Positions 11,241-21,324 of a DNA stretch of 64,000 nucleotides are shown here, one piece after another. Within the stretch, counting starts at the first letter, position 1, and every line of letters starts with the position of its first letter. The notes below the pieces were generated by a model. It did no database searches. It saw nothing but the letters and a program-made list of their open reading frames with translations, and was not told where the DNA came from. A program made the translations under genes and the position numbers. Source of the stretch: Pachypanchax playfairii (Eukaryota; Chordata; Actinopteri; Cyprinodontiformes; Aplocheilidae); contig SSNP01000043.1 of NCBI GenBank assembly GCA_006937955.1, positions 635,512 to 699,511 on the forward strand, written 5' to 3'.

Positions 11241-12220
11241 GAGGGTCGAATCTGGGCATGACGGCTCCCCCTTTTTAAGCCTTTTTAAGCAGGCACAGTG
11301 TGGGAGGAAAAAAAGATAAGGGAGAAAGTTGGAAATGCAACTGTCCTCAATGATAGGCAGAAGTGCAGTATCCCGCAGATATCCCTGAGCACACAGGAGG
11401 ACAGCCGGAGAACTGCAGACAAATGATCAAAGATTTCCCCACTGTGGGACTGTTAAGGGGATATTTTGGGGTTAACTTTTTTATGCTGCAAAACATTTTT
11501 CTCTTACTTAAGCAATTTAAAAAAATGTTTTGAATAGGTAATAATTTAATTAATTGTTACATTTTCACACAGGGCATTGATTAAGGGCATCAATGCAGCG
11601 AGTTGATCCAGAAGCAATCTTGATGCAACAACTTTCCATCAAGACTGCAAGGCGGCATCAGTTTAATGTTCCTGCTCCTAACAGTCTGTGGCATATCAAC
11701 GGGAATCACGAGCTGATTAGATAAGGTGTTTAACCTCTGAAATTTTGTACAGCATGGTATAAACATGGTATGTGTTAACTTGTTCTTTACCCCCTGCCTC
11801 CACCTCCACCTTGTTTGACTCTTGCAGTCAGGTAAAGAAAAACACAAAAAACTGAACTGGAACAAAGCTTTAGGTCCATAGATTTTAAGCTTCAGCATTC
11901 TGAAAACCTGCTCAGAACAACTATGCTAGATTCTTCAACACAGTCTGACCCCCAAATTCCACTACATGCGCTTCGCTCCGGCACGAATGCCGGATCAAAA
12001 ACGGTCCCATTGTAGTCAATCAGAACTATTCCACTGCCTCCGCAGTGCGCCGCCGTGCGCCTCACTGCCATTCTGCCATCCGGCGAGAAAAGGGTCAATT
12101 CTTGAGTCAGAAAAGTGTTTCTCTGCTGTGGAAAACATTCTGCCTTGTTCCAACAACCCTGATTGTCTGACTGAAGTCACTACAGACCAGTACCCCCAAC
12201 ATCTCACACCATAAAAGTCC
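11241..12220. other. no supported gene
   Basis: Contains a short GC-richer island at about 11948-12090 with CCACTGCCTCCGCAGTGCG, probably a MITE scrap, and AT-rich sequence. The open frames here lack domain features. Confidence 0.45.
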
Positions 12221-12224
12221 TGCA

Positions 12225-12446
12225 GAGACTGTTACTAGCTCACCTCAATAAGCAAGTCAACTCCTCTCAGGACCAATTATGGTTTGCTTATCATAATGTT
12301 CAGAGAGTCCACTCTCATCTGAATCAATGAGGAAGCAATTTGTGGATCATCTTTTTTGATTTAGCAAGTGCTTTTAAAACAATTCAGCTATTCTGTGATG
12401 TGACAAGCTCCATAAATTCCAGCTAGACACCGCCACACTAACAACA
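12225..12446 (+). pseudogene. LINE reverse-transcriptase fragment, upstream part
   Basis: Plus-strand translation shows reverse-transcriptase segments (LLAHLNKQVNSSQDQLWFAY, then FFDLASAFKTIQ, which holds the first catalytic Asp motif) with stops. It stops at the Tc1 element that begins at 12449 and resumes at 21325 on the other side. The two halves read as one LINE polymerase that was split by the nested insertions. Confidence 0.6.
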
Positions 12447-12481
12447 TACAGATCTGGATAAAATTATTGGCACCCTTCAGT

Positions 12482-13500
12482 TAATCAATCAAATCAATCA
12501 ATCAAAAATACTTTATTAATCCCCGAAGGGAAATTAAGTGTTGTTGTAGCTCAGTTCTTTTTCAGGGAGCCATTGTAGAGGGTTCTAGCTGTGGACAGGA
12601 AGGATCTCCTCTAGAGGGTTCTAGCTGTAGACAGGAAGGATCTCCTGTAGAGGGTTCTAGCTGTGGACAGGAAGGATCTCCTGTAGAGGGTTCTAGCTGT
12701 GGACGGGAAGGATCTCCTGTAGAGGGTTCTAGCTGTGGACAGGAGGGATCTCCTGTAGAGGGTTCTAGCTGTAGACAGGAAGGATCTCCTGTAGAGGGTT
12801 CTAGCTGTGGACAGGAAGGATCTCCTGTAGAGGGTTCTAGGTGTGGACGGGAAGGATCTCCTGTAGAGGGTTCTAGCTGTAGACAGGAAGGATCTACTGT
12901 AGAGGGTTCTAGCTGTGGACAGGAAGGATCTCCTGTAGCGGTCTGTGCTGCAGCGGATTATGAAGAATCTTCTGACTGAAGACACTTTGTTGTTGAGTTA
13001 CTGTGTTCTGAAGAGAATGAGGAGGTTTCTCCATCATGTTCTTCATCTTCGTTTGGACAATAAACTCAAGAGACTCCAGTTCAGTCTCCAGGACAGAATC
13101 AGTCCTCCTTATCCATCTGTTCAGCCTCTTCATGTCAATTGCTCTGATGCTCCGTCCCCAACAGGTGACTGCAGGTGTGATCAGCTGACAAGCTCCTCTT
13201 CAAATCTCTGTCTGCTCGTATTGTTTGAAAGCCAGGTAGAGACACGCTGGAGTCCAGGATATGTTCCTTTAGCCATGTCTCAGTAAAACACATGATGCTG
13301 CATTCCTGATACTCTGGCTGGGTCTTCAACAGAGATTCTACTTCATCCATTCTGTTAGCAAAGAGATCTCCATTTTTCAATAAGACTGATGGAAGTGAAG
13401 GTTTAAACTTCCTCTTTCTCTCTCTTCACTTTGCTCCTGCTCTGCATCCACGTCTTCTTCTTTTGAGCTCATCGGGGATCCAGAGTTACAACTTGAGGAT
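12482..13500 (-). mobile_element. internally deleted LINE remnant
   Basis: Minus strand: the endonuclease start at 13380-13140 (EYQECSIMCFTETWLKEHIL) is joined to the polymerase C-terminus at 13133-12940 (IDMKRLNRWIRR, then SVFSQKILHNPLQHRP). The tail on the plus strand is AAATACTTTATTAATCCCCG with (AATC)n. The same endonuclease occurs at 31704-32357 with its downstream part intact, which shows that a large internal deletion happened here. Confidence 0.75.
12576..12935 (-). repeat. 36-bp minisatellite, ten copies, in LINE C-terminal codons
   Basis: Exactly ten 36-bp units, each of the form GTAGAGGGTTCTAGCTGTGG followed by ACAGGAAGGATCTCCT, with one or two substitutions per unit. On the minus strand each unit encodes the dodecapeptide YRRSFLSTARTL in frame. 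It starts right after the Thr-Asp-Arg codons that end the LINE polymerase, so the array grew from the last codons of that ORF. Confidence 0.95.
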
Positions 13501-13555
13501 TATTTCAGCCTTAGAAATGTCAGTTAGTTAGTTAATGGAAGAAAAGCTCACAATG

Positions 13556-14919
13556 GTCACAGAAATGACTTGAATCTGATAAAAGTATTAATGAATAAAA
13601 ATTCTATGACATTTACCTAGTGAAAATCAGACATTGTTTTTCAACTATTCTTCAACAGAATTATGTAAAAAATAAAGTCATTAGACAGGCCTGGACAAAA
13701 ATGATGGCACCCCTGACTTAATATTTTGTTACTGTCACGGGCTCAGTTAGTTTTGTGACCCACATTGCAGGAACTCAGACACAGACAGTACTCAGGTGCA
13801 AAAGTGAAAGGTTTATTTACAGTGCTGTACAAAGTGAGAATGTGCTCTGGGGTCTGGTGCGTCAGGGGAGGTCTCAGCACTGTAACAGAAATGTTAGTTA
13901 GTTCCAGATCCAAACTGAAAGGCTCAGGTGATCTTGCGAGAACTGGTGAGGTTAACTCACGGGATGATGCAGGTAGCTGAACTTGAAGGGAGGGCAGGTC
14001 CAGTGCGGTGCTGTGCAGGGAGGTGGTGAGTCCAAGGTCGGGTGAGGAGGCTGGAGGGAGACAGACAGGTTCCAGGCGATCAGACACTGGACACGGAGTA
14101 ATCCTCGGAACACAAGGAGCAGGGTGAATAATCCTGGAGAGAACACGATTAGTCACACAAACGAAGATCTACAGTCTTCATAAACAGCACACAAATCTCA
14201 GAAACGTTTCACGGAATCACTAGAAATTATCANNNNNNNNNNGTCACAGAAATGACTTGAATCTGATAAAAGTATTAATGAATAAAAATTCTATGACATT
14301 TACCTAGTGAAAATCAGACATTGTTTTTCAACTATTCTTCAACAGAATTATGTAAAAAATAAAGTCATTAGACAGGCCTGGACAAAAATGATGGCACCCC
14401 TGACTTAATATTTTGTTACTGTCACGGGCTCAGTTAGTTTTGTGACCCACATTGCAGGAACTCAGACACAGACAGTACTCAGGTGCAAAAGTGAAAGGTT
14501 TATTTACAGTGCTGTACAAAGTGAGAATGTGCTCTGGGGTCTGGTGCGTCAGGGGAGGTCTCAGCACTGTAACAGAAATGTTAGTTAGTTCCAGATCCAA
14601 ACTGAAAGGCTCAGGTGATCTTGCGAGAACTGGTGAGGTTAACTCACGGGATGATGCAGGTAGCTGAACTTGAAGGGAGGGCAGGTCCAGTGCGGTGCTG
14701 TGCAGGGAGGTGGTGAGTCCAAGGTCGGGTGAGGAGGCTGGAGGGAGACAGACAGGTTCCAGGCGATCAGACACTGGACACGGAGTAATCCTCGGAACAC
14801 AAGGAGCAGGGTGAATAATCCTGGAGAGAACACGATTAGTCACACAAACGAAGATCTACAGTCTTCATAAACAGCACACAAATCTCAGAAACGTTTCACG
14901 GAATCACTAGAAATTATCA
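13556..14919. repeat. exact 677-bp duplication around a 10-N gap (assembly artefact)
   Basis: Bases 13556-14232 and 14243-14919 read the same throughout, ending at the same base before and after the gap, and are separated only by ten N (14233-14242). Each copy holds the Tc1 inner repeat and 497 or 500 bp of the gypsy LTR. A real 677-bp tandem repeat breaking precisely at a fixed-size gap is unlikely; unmerged contig ends explain it. Confidence 0.9.
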
Positions 14920-15131
14920 CAAGGAATTGGCACACGGGAGCTACCATTCAGGTCAACAACCAGGCGATGAATGAAGGTCTGCCTCTGGCTTAAGTAGCAC
15001 CCTGCTCCTCATCAGCACTGATCGCCACCAGGTGTTGTAAATCTGCCTCGCTCTCCAGCGTAGATCCTCACTGCAGAGAGAAGACTCACCCGACACAGAA
15101 TACACAGCCCAAACAAACACTGAACCTGACA
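14420..15131 (-). repeat. 3' LTR of the gypsy element
   Basis: Plus strand TGTCACGGGC to ACCTGACA, 712 bp. The same LTR family occurs as a solo copy at 8120-8822. Part of it also appears at 13736-14232 because of the assembly duplication. Confidence 0.9.
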
Positions 15132-15214
15132 TTACCACCCCCTTAACGACTGCCACCTGGTGGTAAGGCGCGAGAAGCCTCAAAATCCCGGATGAGCTGA
15201 GGATCCTTAATGAA

Positions 15215-16346
15215 CTAGGCCGGCACCCAAGACCTATCCTCGGGCCCGTAGCCTTCCCAGAGGTACTGCCGGCCTCTCCCTCGTCTGCGCACGTCCAGCA
15301 GACGATCCACTGAATAAACTAACTGTCCATCCACAACTCGGGCGGGCGGGGGGGGGGGGAGTGGATGGTGGACACAGGGGACTAGCACTGACTGGTTCGA
15401 TGAGGGACACATGAAATACTGGGTGGATCCGCATAGAAGCGGGTAAACGGAGCTTAACAGTAGAGGGACCAGGAACAGCCAGGATTTCATAGGGACCAAC
15501 AAAGCGGGGGGCTAGTTTCTTCTGTGTGTTCTTGAGTTGAATGTCCCGGGTGGAGAGCCAGACTTGCTGCCCAACGGTGTAGGTGGGCGCGGGGAGACGT
15601 CGCCGATTGGCCGTCTTGCGGTTCTGCTCCTTGGTGCGCTCTAACGCGGCCACCGTCTGCGCCCAAGTGTGCCTACACCGCTGGATATGGGCATGAACTG
15701 AGGGATGAGATGGAGGAACGTTCTCTGAGGGAAACAGGGGAGGCTGGTACCCCAGGGAAACCTCGAAAGGGGACTTGTTTGTGGCTGAGGAGACATGAGC
15801 ATTGTGTGCGTACTCCACCCAGGGAAGGTGGTCACTCCAGGTGGAGGGGTCATTCGAGCACACGCAGCGCAGGGCGGCCTCCAGCTCCTGGTTCATCCGC
15901 TCGGTTTGACCATTTGTTTGCGGATGAAACCCGGAGCTGAGGACCACCCGAGCCCCGAGCGCCACGAAGAACTCCCTCCAAACCTGGGCAATAAATTGGG
16001 GTCCACGGTCCGACAGGACCTCCTGGGGAAGCCCATGCAGGTGGAACACTTGCTTCACAAGAAGCTTAGCGGTTTCGAGGGCAGAAGGAAGTCTCTTGAG
16101 GGGAATGAGGTGACAGGCTTTGGAAAAGCGATCTACAACAGTTAAAATCACGGAGAACCCTCTGCTGACCGGCAGCCCTGTAATAAAATCCAGTGCAACA
16201 TGGGACCAGGGTCTGCCGGGGGTCTCCAGAGGTTGGAGCAGCCCGTGGGGATGCTGATTGGAGGACTTATTGCGCGCACAAATCTGACAGGCTTGAACGT
16301 ACTCTTTAATGTCTCTGTACATAGATGACCACCAGAAAGATTCCAA
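15215..16346 (-). pseudogene. gypsy Pol part 3: integrase core and chromodomain
   Basis: The Cys pair CQICARNKS completes the zinc finger. The DDE core has ALDFITGLPVS, LSDRGPQFIAQVW and NGQTERMNQELEAAL. The GPY/F-type region is RFVGPYEILAVPG. The frame is lost in a C-run near 15355. One frame over, the chromodomain reads VYSVDRLLDVRRRGRGRQYL then WEGYGPEDRSWVPA, followed by a stop where Ser would be expected. Chromodomains steer integration to marked chromatin in chromoviruses. Confidence 0.88.
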
Positions 16347-17140
16347 ATTAGTCCCATCATTCTCCCCACCCCTGGATGTCCTGAAAACCGGGCAGTATGC
16401 GCCCAGTGGAGCAGGCGAGAACGAACAGTCTGGGGCACATACCTGCGGTTCGGAGGTTGAGTGGCTGGTCCAGGATCAGCCTGTTGTGCGCAACTTATGG
16501 CCTCTTCAATGTCCCACGTGACTGCTCCGACGATACACTCTTGGGGCACAATGGTGCGAGTCTCTGGGAGTTCATCAACGGAGAACTGACGGGATAGAGA
16601 ATCTGGTTTAATGTTTTTTGAGCCGGGTCTGTAAGAGATCAGAAAATTAAATCTAGAAAAAAACAAGGACCAACGAGACTGGCGAGGATTCAACTGCTTA
16701 GCTGATTGTAGATAGGCGAGGTTCTTGTGATCAGTCCAAACCAAAACCGGTTCTGCTGCACCCTCCAGCCAGTGCTTCCATTCCTCAAATGCCAACTTAA
16801 TGGCCAGCAGTTCATGGTCTCCCATGTCGTAACCACTTTCAGTGGGAGTCAGGCGACGTGAGAAGAAGGCGCAGGGATGCAATCGCTGGTCGTGCTGTCC
16901 CACCTGAGACAGCACTACGCCCACGCCCGAGTCCGAGGCGTCCACCTCCATGGTGAACTGCTTTGATGGATCAGGCTGAATGAGGATGGGGGCACGGCTG
17001 AACTTCTCCTTCAGCTGGCGAAATGCGTGTTCTGCCTCAGGAGTCCAGCTGAAAGGCTTCTTGGTTGAGGTTAAGGAGGTTAGTGCAGCAGCGGTTTGAC
17101 TATAATGTCTGATGAATTTGCGATAGAAATTAGCAAAGCC
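16148..17140 (-). pseudogene. gypsy Pol part 2: RNase H and integrase zinc finger
   Basis: Begins after the frame break at 17143. The RNase H has EVDASDSGVGVVLS, DHELLAIKLAFEEW and VWTDHKNLAYL. Then come LSRQF and the integrase HHCC N-terminus (LLHWAHTARFSGHPGVGRMM). A one-base deletion near 16350, after GLIW, throws the frame out before the Cys pair, which is encoded in the next open segment. Confidence 0.85.
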
Positions 17141-18500
17141 TAAAAAAACTCTGGAGCTGCTTACGGGTGACTGGTGTGGGCCAGTCCACCACAGCCTGGA
17201 CTTTTACGGGGTCCGGCTTCACTTGTCCATTTTCAAAAATGAAACCCAAAAATCCTACAGTTCGTGCGTGAAACTCACATTTTTCGGCCTTTACAAAGAG
17301 CCGGTTCTCCAAAAGGCGCTGAAGCACCTGCCTGACGTGGATCTTGTGCTCCGCCTCTGAAGAAGAAAAAATCAAAATGTCATCAAGGTACACAAACACA
17401 AAAGAGTTTAGGAAGTCTCTCAGAATGTCATTTATCAACGCCTGGAAAACAGCTGGGGCATTAGTGAGCCCAAAAGGCATCACTAAGTATTCAAAATGTC
17501 CCAATGGGGTGTTAAAGGCTGTCTTCCATTCGTCTCCTTCGCGGATTCGGACCAGATGGTAGGCGTTCAGCAGGTCCAACTTGGTGAAGATCGTTGCTCC
17601 CTGCACAGATTCAAAAGCAGACGCCAACAGAGGTAAGGGATATTTATTTTTAACCGTTATTTGATTTAGTCCCCGAAAGTCTATGCAGGGTCTGAGAGAT
17701 CCATCCTTCTTTGCCACGAAAAAGAACCCTGCTCCCAGAGGAGACGTGGACCGGCGGATGATCCCTGCCTCCAGTGACTCCTTGATGTAGTCCTCCATGC
17801 TTTCACGCTCAGGGCGTGAGATGCTATAGAGTCGACTGGACGGCAGAGGCGCTCCAGGAAGCAGCTCAATGGCACAGTCGTATGGCCTGTGAGGGGACAA
17901 AGATACTGCTCGGGACTTACTGAACACCAGACGGAGGTCATGGTACTCCTTGGGGACTCGGGTGATGTCTGGGATCTCCTCGGGTCTAGACGACTGTGAC
18001 GACGTGGATCTGGCCAGGGCGCAGTGTAAACACTGTGACAGACAGTTCAGGCTCCAGGAGTCAATTTTACTCTCAGCCCAATTTATGTGGGGGTTGTGCG
18101 TCTGCAGCCAGGGATGGCCCAACACCACCGGAACCTGCGTAGAGGGGAAAATCAAGAACGAGATTTTCTCACGATGGTTACCAGAAATTACCACCTCTAC
18201 GTCACTGGTCCGGTGGGTGATGGCGGTGAGAGAGCGGCCATCCAAGGCTGCGACGTTGACAGGAGTCTGCAGCGGCTGAACTGGGATCTGCAGTTGTTTG
18301 GCCAGTGCAGCATCCAGTAGGTTTTTTTCACAGCCGGAGTCAACTAGAGCTTGAGTCTGGAAAGAGTCAGAAGAATATAACAGAGTTGTGGGCAGAGTTA
18401 AACGAGAGGTTTTTCTTTCTGGAACCGTCAGACCTCCCGGTGTTACTGACGGCTGGAGTGGTTTAAACGCTTCGGACAGGCAGCGATGAAGTGTCCTGTT
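17130..18500 (-). pseudogene. gypsy Pol part 1: protease and reverse transcriptase
   Basis: The open frame extends to 18518, but translation should enter at the slippery site (18467). The aspartic protease has LVDSGCEKNLLD and a later VVLGHPWLQ. The reverse transcriptase has FVAKKDGSLRPCIDFRGLN, FTKLDLLNAYHLVRI, MPFGLTNAPAVFQ and the catalytic FVYLDDILIFS. The frame ends at 17130 because one extra T in a T-run near 17143 (seven instead of the expected six) shifts it from the conserved 'SFLGFANFYR' path. Without that base the polymerase continues into RNase H. Otherwise intact. Confidence 0.88.
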
Positions 18501-19483
18501 GTTCCACAGTATAAACACTCACGTGCCTCCATACGTCTCTGTCTCTCTGTGGGTGATAGCCGTGCATTCCCCAGCTGCATCGGTTCCTTTCCGGACTGGG
18601 CCGGCACAGCTCTGACGATGGGCGCATTCTCCGCGGTCCTGTGACCGGTACGAGACGGAGAACGAGCGCGGTGTTCATCCCACATGAAACCGGTCATCCG
18701 GTGATCAATCTTAGTAGCAAGACTTATCAACTCCTCCAAGGACTGGGGCTCCTCTCTGTGTAGCAACTGCTCCCGAATCGGCTTATTAAGAGCGCCCAGA
18801 AACGCTCCCTTGAGCGCTGGCGCGTTCCAGCCTGATTCCGCAGCCAGAGTCCGGAAATCCACTGCAAAGTCTGCTACCGTTTTCTTGCCCTGTTTGATAT
18901 GATGGAGGAGATGAGTTATGTCAGTCTCTGACTTATGGTAGGTGAAGGTTTGTTCAAAGTCTTTCACGAAAGTCTCCAGGGATGTGCGTAATATGACGGA
19001 GTAGCTGTACTTGGCCTCAGCCCATCTGAGTGCGCGTCCCCGCAGTAGGCCGATGATGTGGGCAATCTTGGACGCGTCGTCCGGAAAGGACTGAGGAGAA
19101 CGGCAGAAGATTAGAGAGCATTGTAACAGGAATCCAGAGCCTTTACCTGCCTCTCCACCATAAGCTTCCGGGTTGGGTAGTGAAACATTGCGCACCGGGG
19201 CGCACATCATGGAAGTGACAGGTTCCGGCTCCGGTGGAGCTGCGGCTGAAAGCGGAGATGGCTGAGAAATAGCAGACAGCTGGTTAGACACAGTTTGCAA
19301 TAGTCCAGTGACTTCTTCCAGCCGTTGCTGGTAATACTGCTGTCGCTCACACAGCGAGTTTAACATGGAGTCATGTCTAGCAAGCAGTTCTGAGTTTACA
19401 ACGGGCATCTGTCTGGCTGAGTCCGCGGGGTCAGACTGGCCTGGTTGTTCTGTCACGGGCTCAGTTAGTTTTGTGACCCACAT
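18443..19483 (-). CDS. gypsy Gag with CCHC zinc knuckle
   Basis: This 346-residue Gag builds the particle that packages element RNA. The N-terminal 100 residues include a coiled coil (SLCERQQYYQQRLEEVTGLL). The middle has the retrotransposon-gag capsid region (ALRWAEAKYS, then FVKDFEQTF, then DFRTLAAESGWN). The C-terminus has one zinc knuckle, CLYCGTTGHFIAACP. The ATG lies inside the 5' LTR and the frame runs straight through the primer site, so the protein starts before the LTR end. The frame is open throughout. A T-TTA-AAC heptamer sits just before the stop. Confidence 0.9.
   Translation of the reverse strand: MWVTKLTEPVTEQPGQSDPADSARQMPVVNSELLARHDSMLNSLCERQQYYQQRLEEVTGLLQTVSNQLSAISQPSPLSAAAPPEPEPVTSMMCAPVRNVSLPNPEAYGGEAGKGSGFLLQCSLIFCRSPQSFPDDASKIAHIIGLLRGRALRWAEAKYSYSVILRTSLETFVKDFEQTFTYHKSETDITHLLHHIKQGKKTVADFAVDFRTLAAESGWNAPALKGAFLGALNKPIREQLLHREEPQSLEELISLATKIDHRMTGFMWDEHRARSPSRTGHRTAENAPIVRAVPAQSGKEPMQLGNARLSPTERQRRMEARECLYCGTTGHFIAACPKRLNHSSRQ
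18461..18467 (-). promoter_or_regulatory. -1 frameshift heptamer linking gag to pol
   Basis: Element sense ...CGT TTA AAC CAC... in the gag frame, i.e. T-TTA-AAC, a canonical X-XXY-YYZ slippery heptamer, 16 nt upstream of the gag stop codon (18445-18443). After a -1 slip the reading is TTT AAA CCA CTC, which is exactly the FKPL of the pol frame. Known slippery heptamers of this type work in many retroelements; activity here is inferred. Confidence 0.75.
19439..19450 (-). promoter_or_regulatory. self-complementary primer-binding site
   Basis: Immediately after the 5' LTR, element sense GAACAACCAGGC. The eleven bases AACAACCAGGC are the exact reverse complement of GCCTGGTTGTT at 19996-19986 in the LTR, placed where the transcript should start. 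This matches the self-priming arrangement known from Tf1 and proposed for sushi elements. No tRNA end fits as well. Confidence 0.65.
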
Positions 19484-20162
19484 TGCAGGAACTCAGACAC
19501 AGACAGTACTCAGGTGCAAAAGTGAAGGATTTATTTACAGTGCTGTACAAAGTGAGAATGTGCTCTGGGGTCTGGTGCGTCAGGGGAGGTCTCAGCACTG
19601 TAACAGAAATGTTAGTTAGTTCCAGATCCAAACTGAAAGGCTCAGGTGATCTTGCGAGAACTGGTGAGGTTAACTCACGGGATGATGCAGGTAGCTGAAC
19701 TTGAAGGGAGGGCAGGTCCAGTGCGGTGCTGTGCAGGGAGGTGGTGAGTCCAAGGTCGGGTGAGGAGGCTGGAGGGAGACAGACAGGTTCCAGGCGATCA
19801 GACACTGGACACGAAGTAATCCTCGGAACACAAGGAGCAGGGTGAATAATCCTGGAGAGAACACGATTAGTCACACAAACGAAGATCCACAGTCTTCATA
19901 AACAGCACACAAATCTCAGAAACATTTAACGGATTCACTAGAAATTATCACAAGGAATTGGCACACGGGAGCTACCATTCAGGTCAACAACCAGGCGATG
20001 AATGAAGGTCTGCCTCTGGCTTAAGTAGCACCCTGCTCCTCATCAGCGCTGATCACCACCAGGTGTTGTAAATCTGCCTCGCTCTCCAGCGTAGATCCTC
20101 ACTGCAGAGAGAAGACTCACTCGACACAGAACACACAGCACACACAAACACTGAACCTGACA
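19451..20162 (-). repeat. 5' LTR of the gypsy element
   Basis: 712 bp. In element sense it carries CTTAAG at 20025-20020, then about 25 nt later GCCTGGTTGTT at 19996-19986, and an ATAAATCC poly(A)-type signal near 19530. The gag ATG (19483) lies inside the LTR near its end. Confidence 0.9.
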
Positions 20163-20209
20163 GTTACCCAATCTTTGAAGGCAATCACTTCAGTCAAACA
20201 ATTCCTGTA

Positions 20210-21220
20210 ACTGTCAATGGGACTTCTTCCCCTCTCAGCAGGTATTCTGGCTCCACTCATCAGCAAACTGCTCCAGTTGTGTCAGGTTTGAAGGACGCCT
20301 TTTCCAGGCGGCAGGTTTCAGCTTCTTCCAAAGATGCTGTGTAGGATTCTGGCCCCTTTAGAATGGTCCAATGTTTTCCCCTCAGTCATTCTGGGCTGGT
20401 TCTAGCTGGTTCTGGCTTTTTTAGTTGTGTTTTGGCTCATTGTCCTGTTGCCAGGCCCATGACCTGCGACTGAGATCAAGCTTTCTAACACTGGCAGCAC
20501 ACTTCTCCCTCGATAGTCGGGAGATTTCATTGAACCCTGCACAGAGTCAAGACATCCTCTGTCAGATGCAGCAAAGCAGCTCCAGACCATAACAGAACCT
20601 CCTCCATGTTTCATAGTAGGGACAGTCTTCTTTTTATAGATATGCTTAATTTTTCCATCTGTGAACATAGAGCTGATCTCTCTTCTGTCCATAGAACATT
20701 CTCCCAGAAGCTTTATAGCTTGTTAACTTGTAGTTTTGCAAATACCAGCCTGTTTTTTTTTAGGATTTGTTGTCAGTAATGGCGACTCTCCCATTTAGTC
20801 ACCTGACTCTGATTCTCCTGGAGCTTGAAGTTCGTCTTGGATCTGTTTAGATGTGTTTCTTTTGTTACCTTCAGATTATCCGTCTCTTTGATTTGTCATC
20901 AGTTTTCCTCCTTCAGCCACGTCCAGGGAGGTTGACTACAGTCCCATGGATCTTACATGTCTGAATATGAGCAGCTGTAGTCAGAGGAACATCTGGCTGC
21001 TGGAGATGCTCTTATAGTCTTTACCTTTAACATGCTGGTCTATAATTATCTTTCTTATCTCCTGAGACATCTCTGTCCTTCTCTTCCTCTGGTCCATGTT
21101 GAGTGTGATACACACCATGTATCACAGTGACTACCTGGAGCTCTATATATAGACCCACTGACTGGTTACAAGATTCTAGACACGTATTGCTAGTGTGGAC
21201 ACATTTTGCAGTAAAATGCT
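20210..21220 (-). pseudogene. Tc1-type transposase, decayed
   Basis: Minus strand 20692-20402 retains the Tc1 core (TVPTMKHGGGSVMVWSCFAA, then GCLDSVQGSMKSPDY). The catalytic region downstream is frameshifted and the N-terminal helix-turn-helix region near 21100 is unreadable. It belongs to the transposon at 12449-21324 and was split from its left end by the gypsy insertion. Confidence 0.7.
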
Positions 21221-21324
21221 TCATATGATTTTATTTATTACTTTTGTCATATTCAAGTTGTTTCTATGACCTTTGTGAGTTTTTCTTTCATTAACCAAAA
21301 TTGCCAACAATTTGTCCATGTCTG

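Larger units (their letters stand above)
14420..20162 (-). mobile_element. full-length gypsy chromovirus (sushi-like)
   Basis: Two 712-bp LTRs (14420-15131 and 19451-20162) differ at roughly a dozen positions by eye (about 2%). They are flanked by the 5-bp target duplication GTTAC (14415-14419 and 20163-20167). Between them, on the minus strand, are gag, protease, reverse transcriptase, RNase H, integrase and a chromodomain in gypsy order. The polypurine tract lies at about 15132-15146 (minus strand AAGGGGGTGG). Three single-base frame breaks, two of them in homopolymers, and one stop make the copy defective. It sits inside the older Tc1 element. Confidence 0.93.
12449..21324 (-). mobile_element. 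decayed Tc1-type transposon hosting two nested insertions
   Basis: The left end CAGATCTGGATAAAATTATT follows TA at 12447-12448. The reverse complement of the right end begins CAGACATGGACAAATTGTTG. An inner repeat of the left end (CAGGCCTGGACAAAAATGAT) occurs at about 14371 (also at 13684 in the duplicated copy), giving the outer/inner repeat design of IR/DR Tc1 elements. A transposase remnant lies at 20210-21220. Within it are a LINE remnant (about 12482-13500) and the gypsy element. The right flanking TA reads CA. Confidence 0.7.

Noticed and set aside
12576..12935. CRISPR-like array of 36-bp repeats
   Set aside because: Units are directly tandem with no spacers, lie in a LINE ORF and in a vertebrate genome.
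13743..14156. Three identical 137-residue open frames (also at 14430 and 19461)
   Set aside because: All are gypsy LTR sequence; the first is the assembly duplicate of the second.
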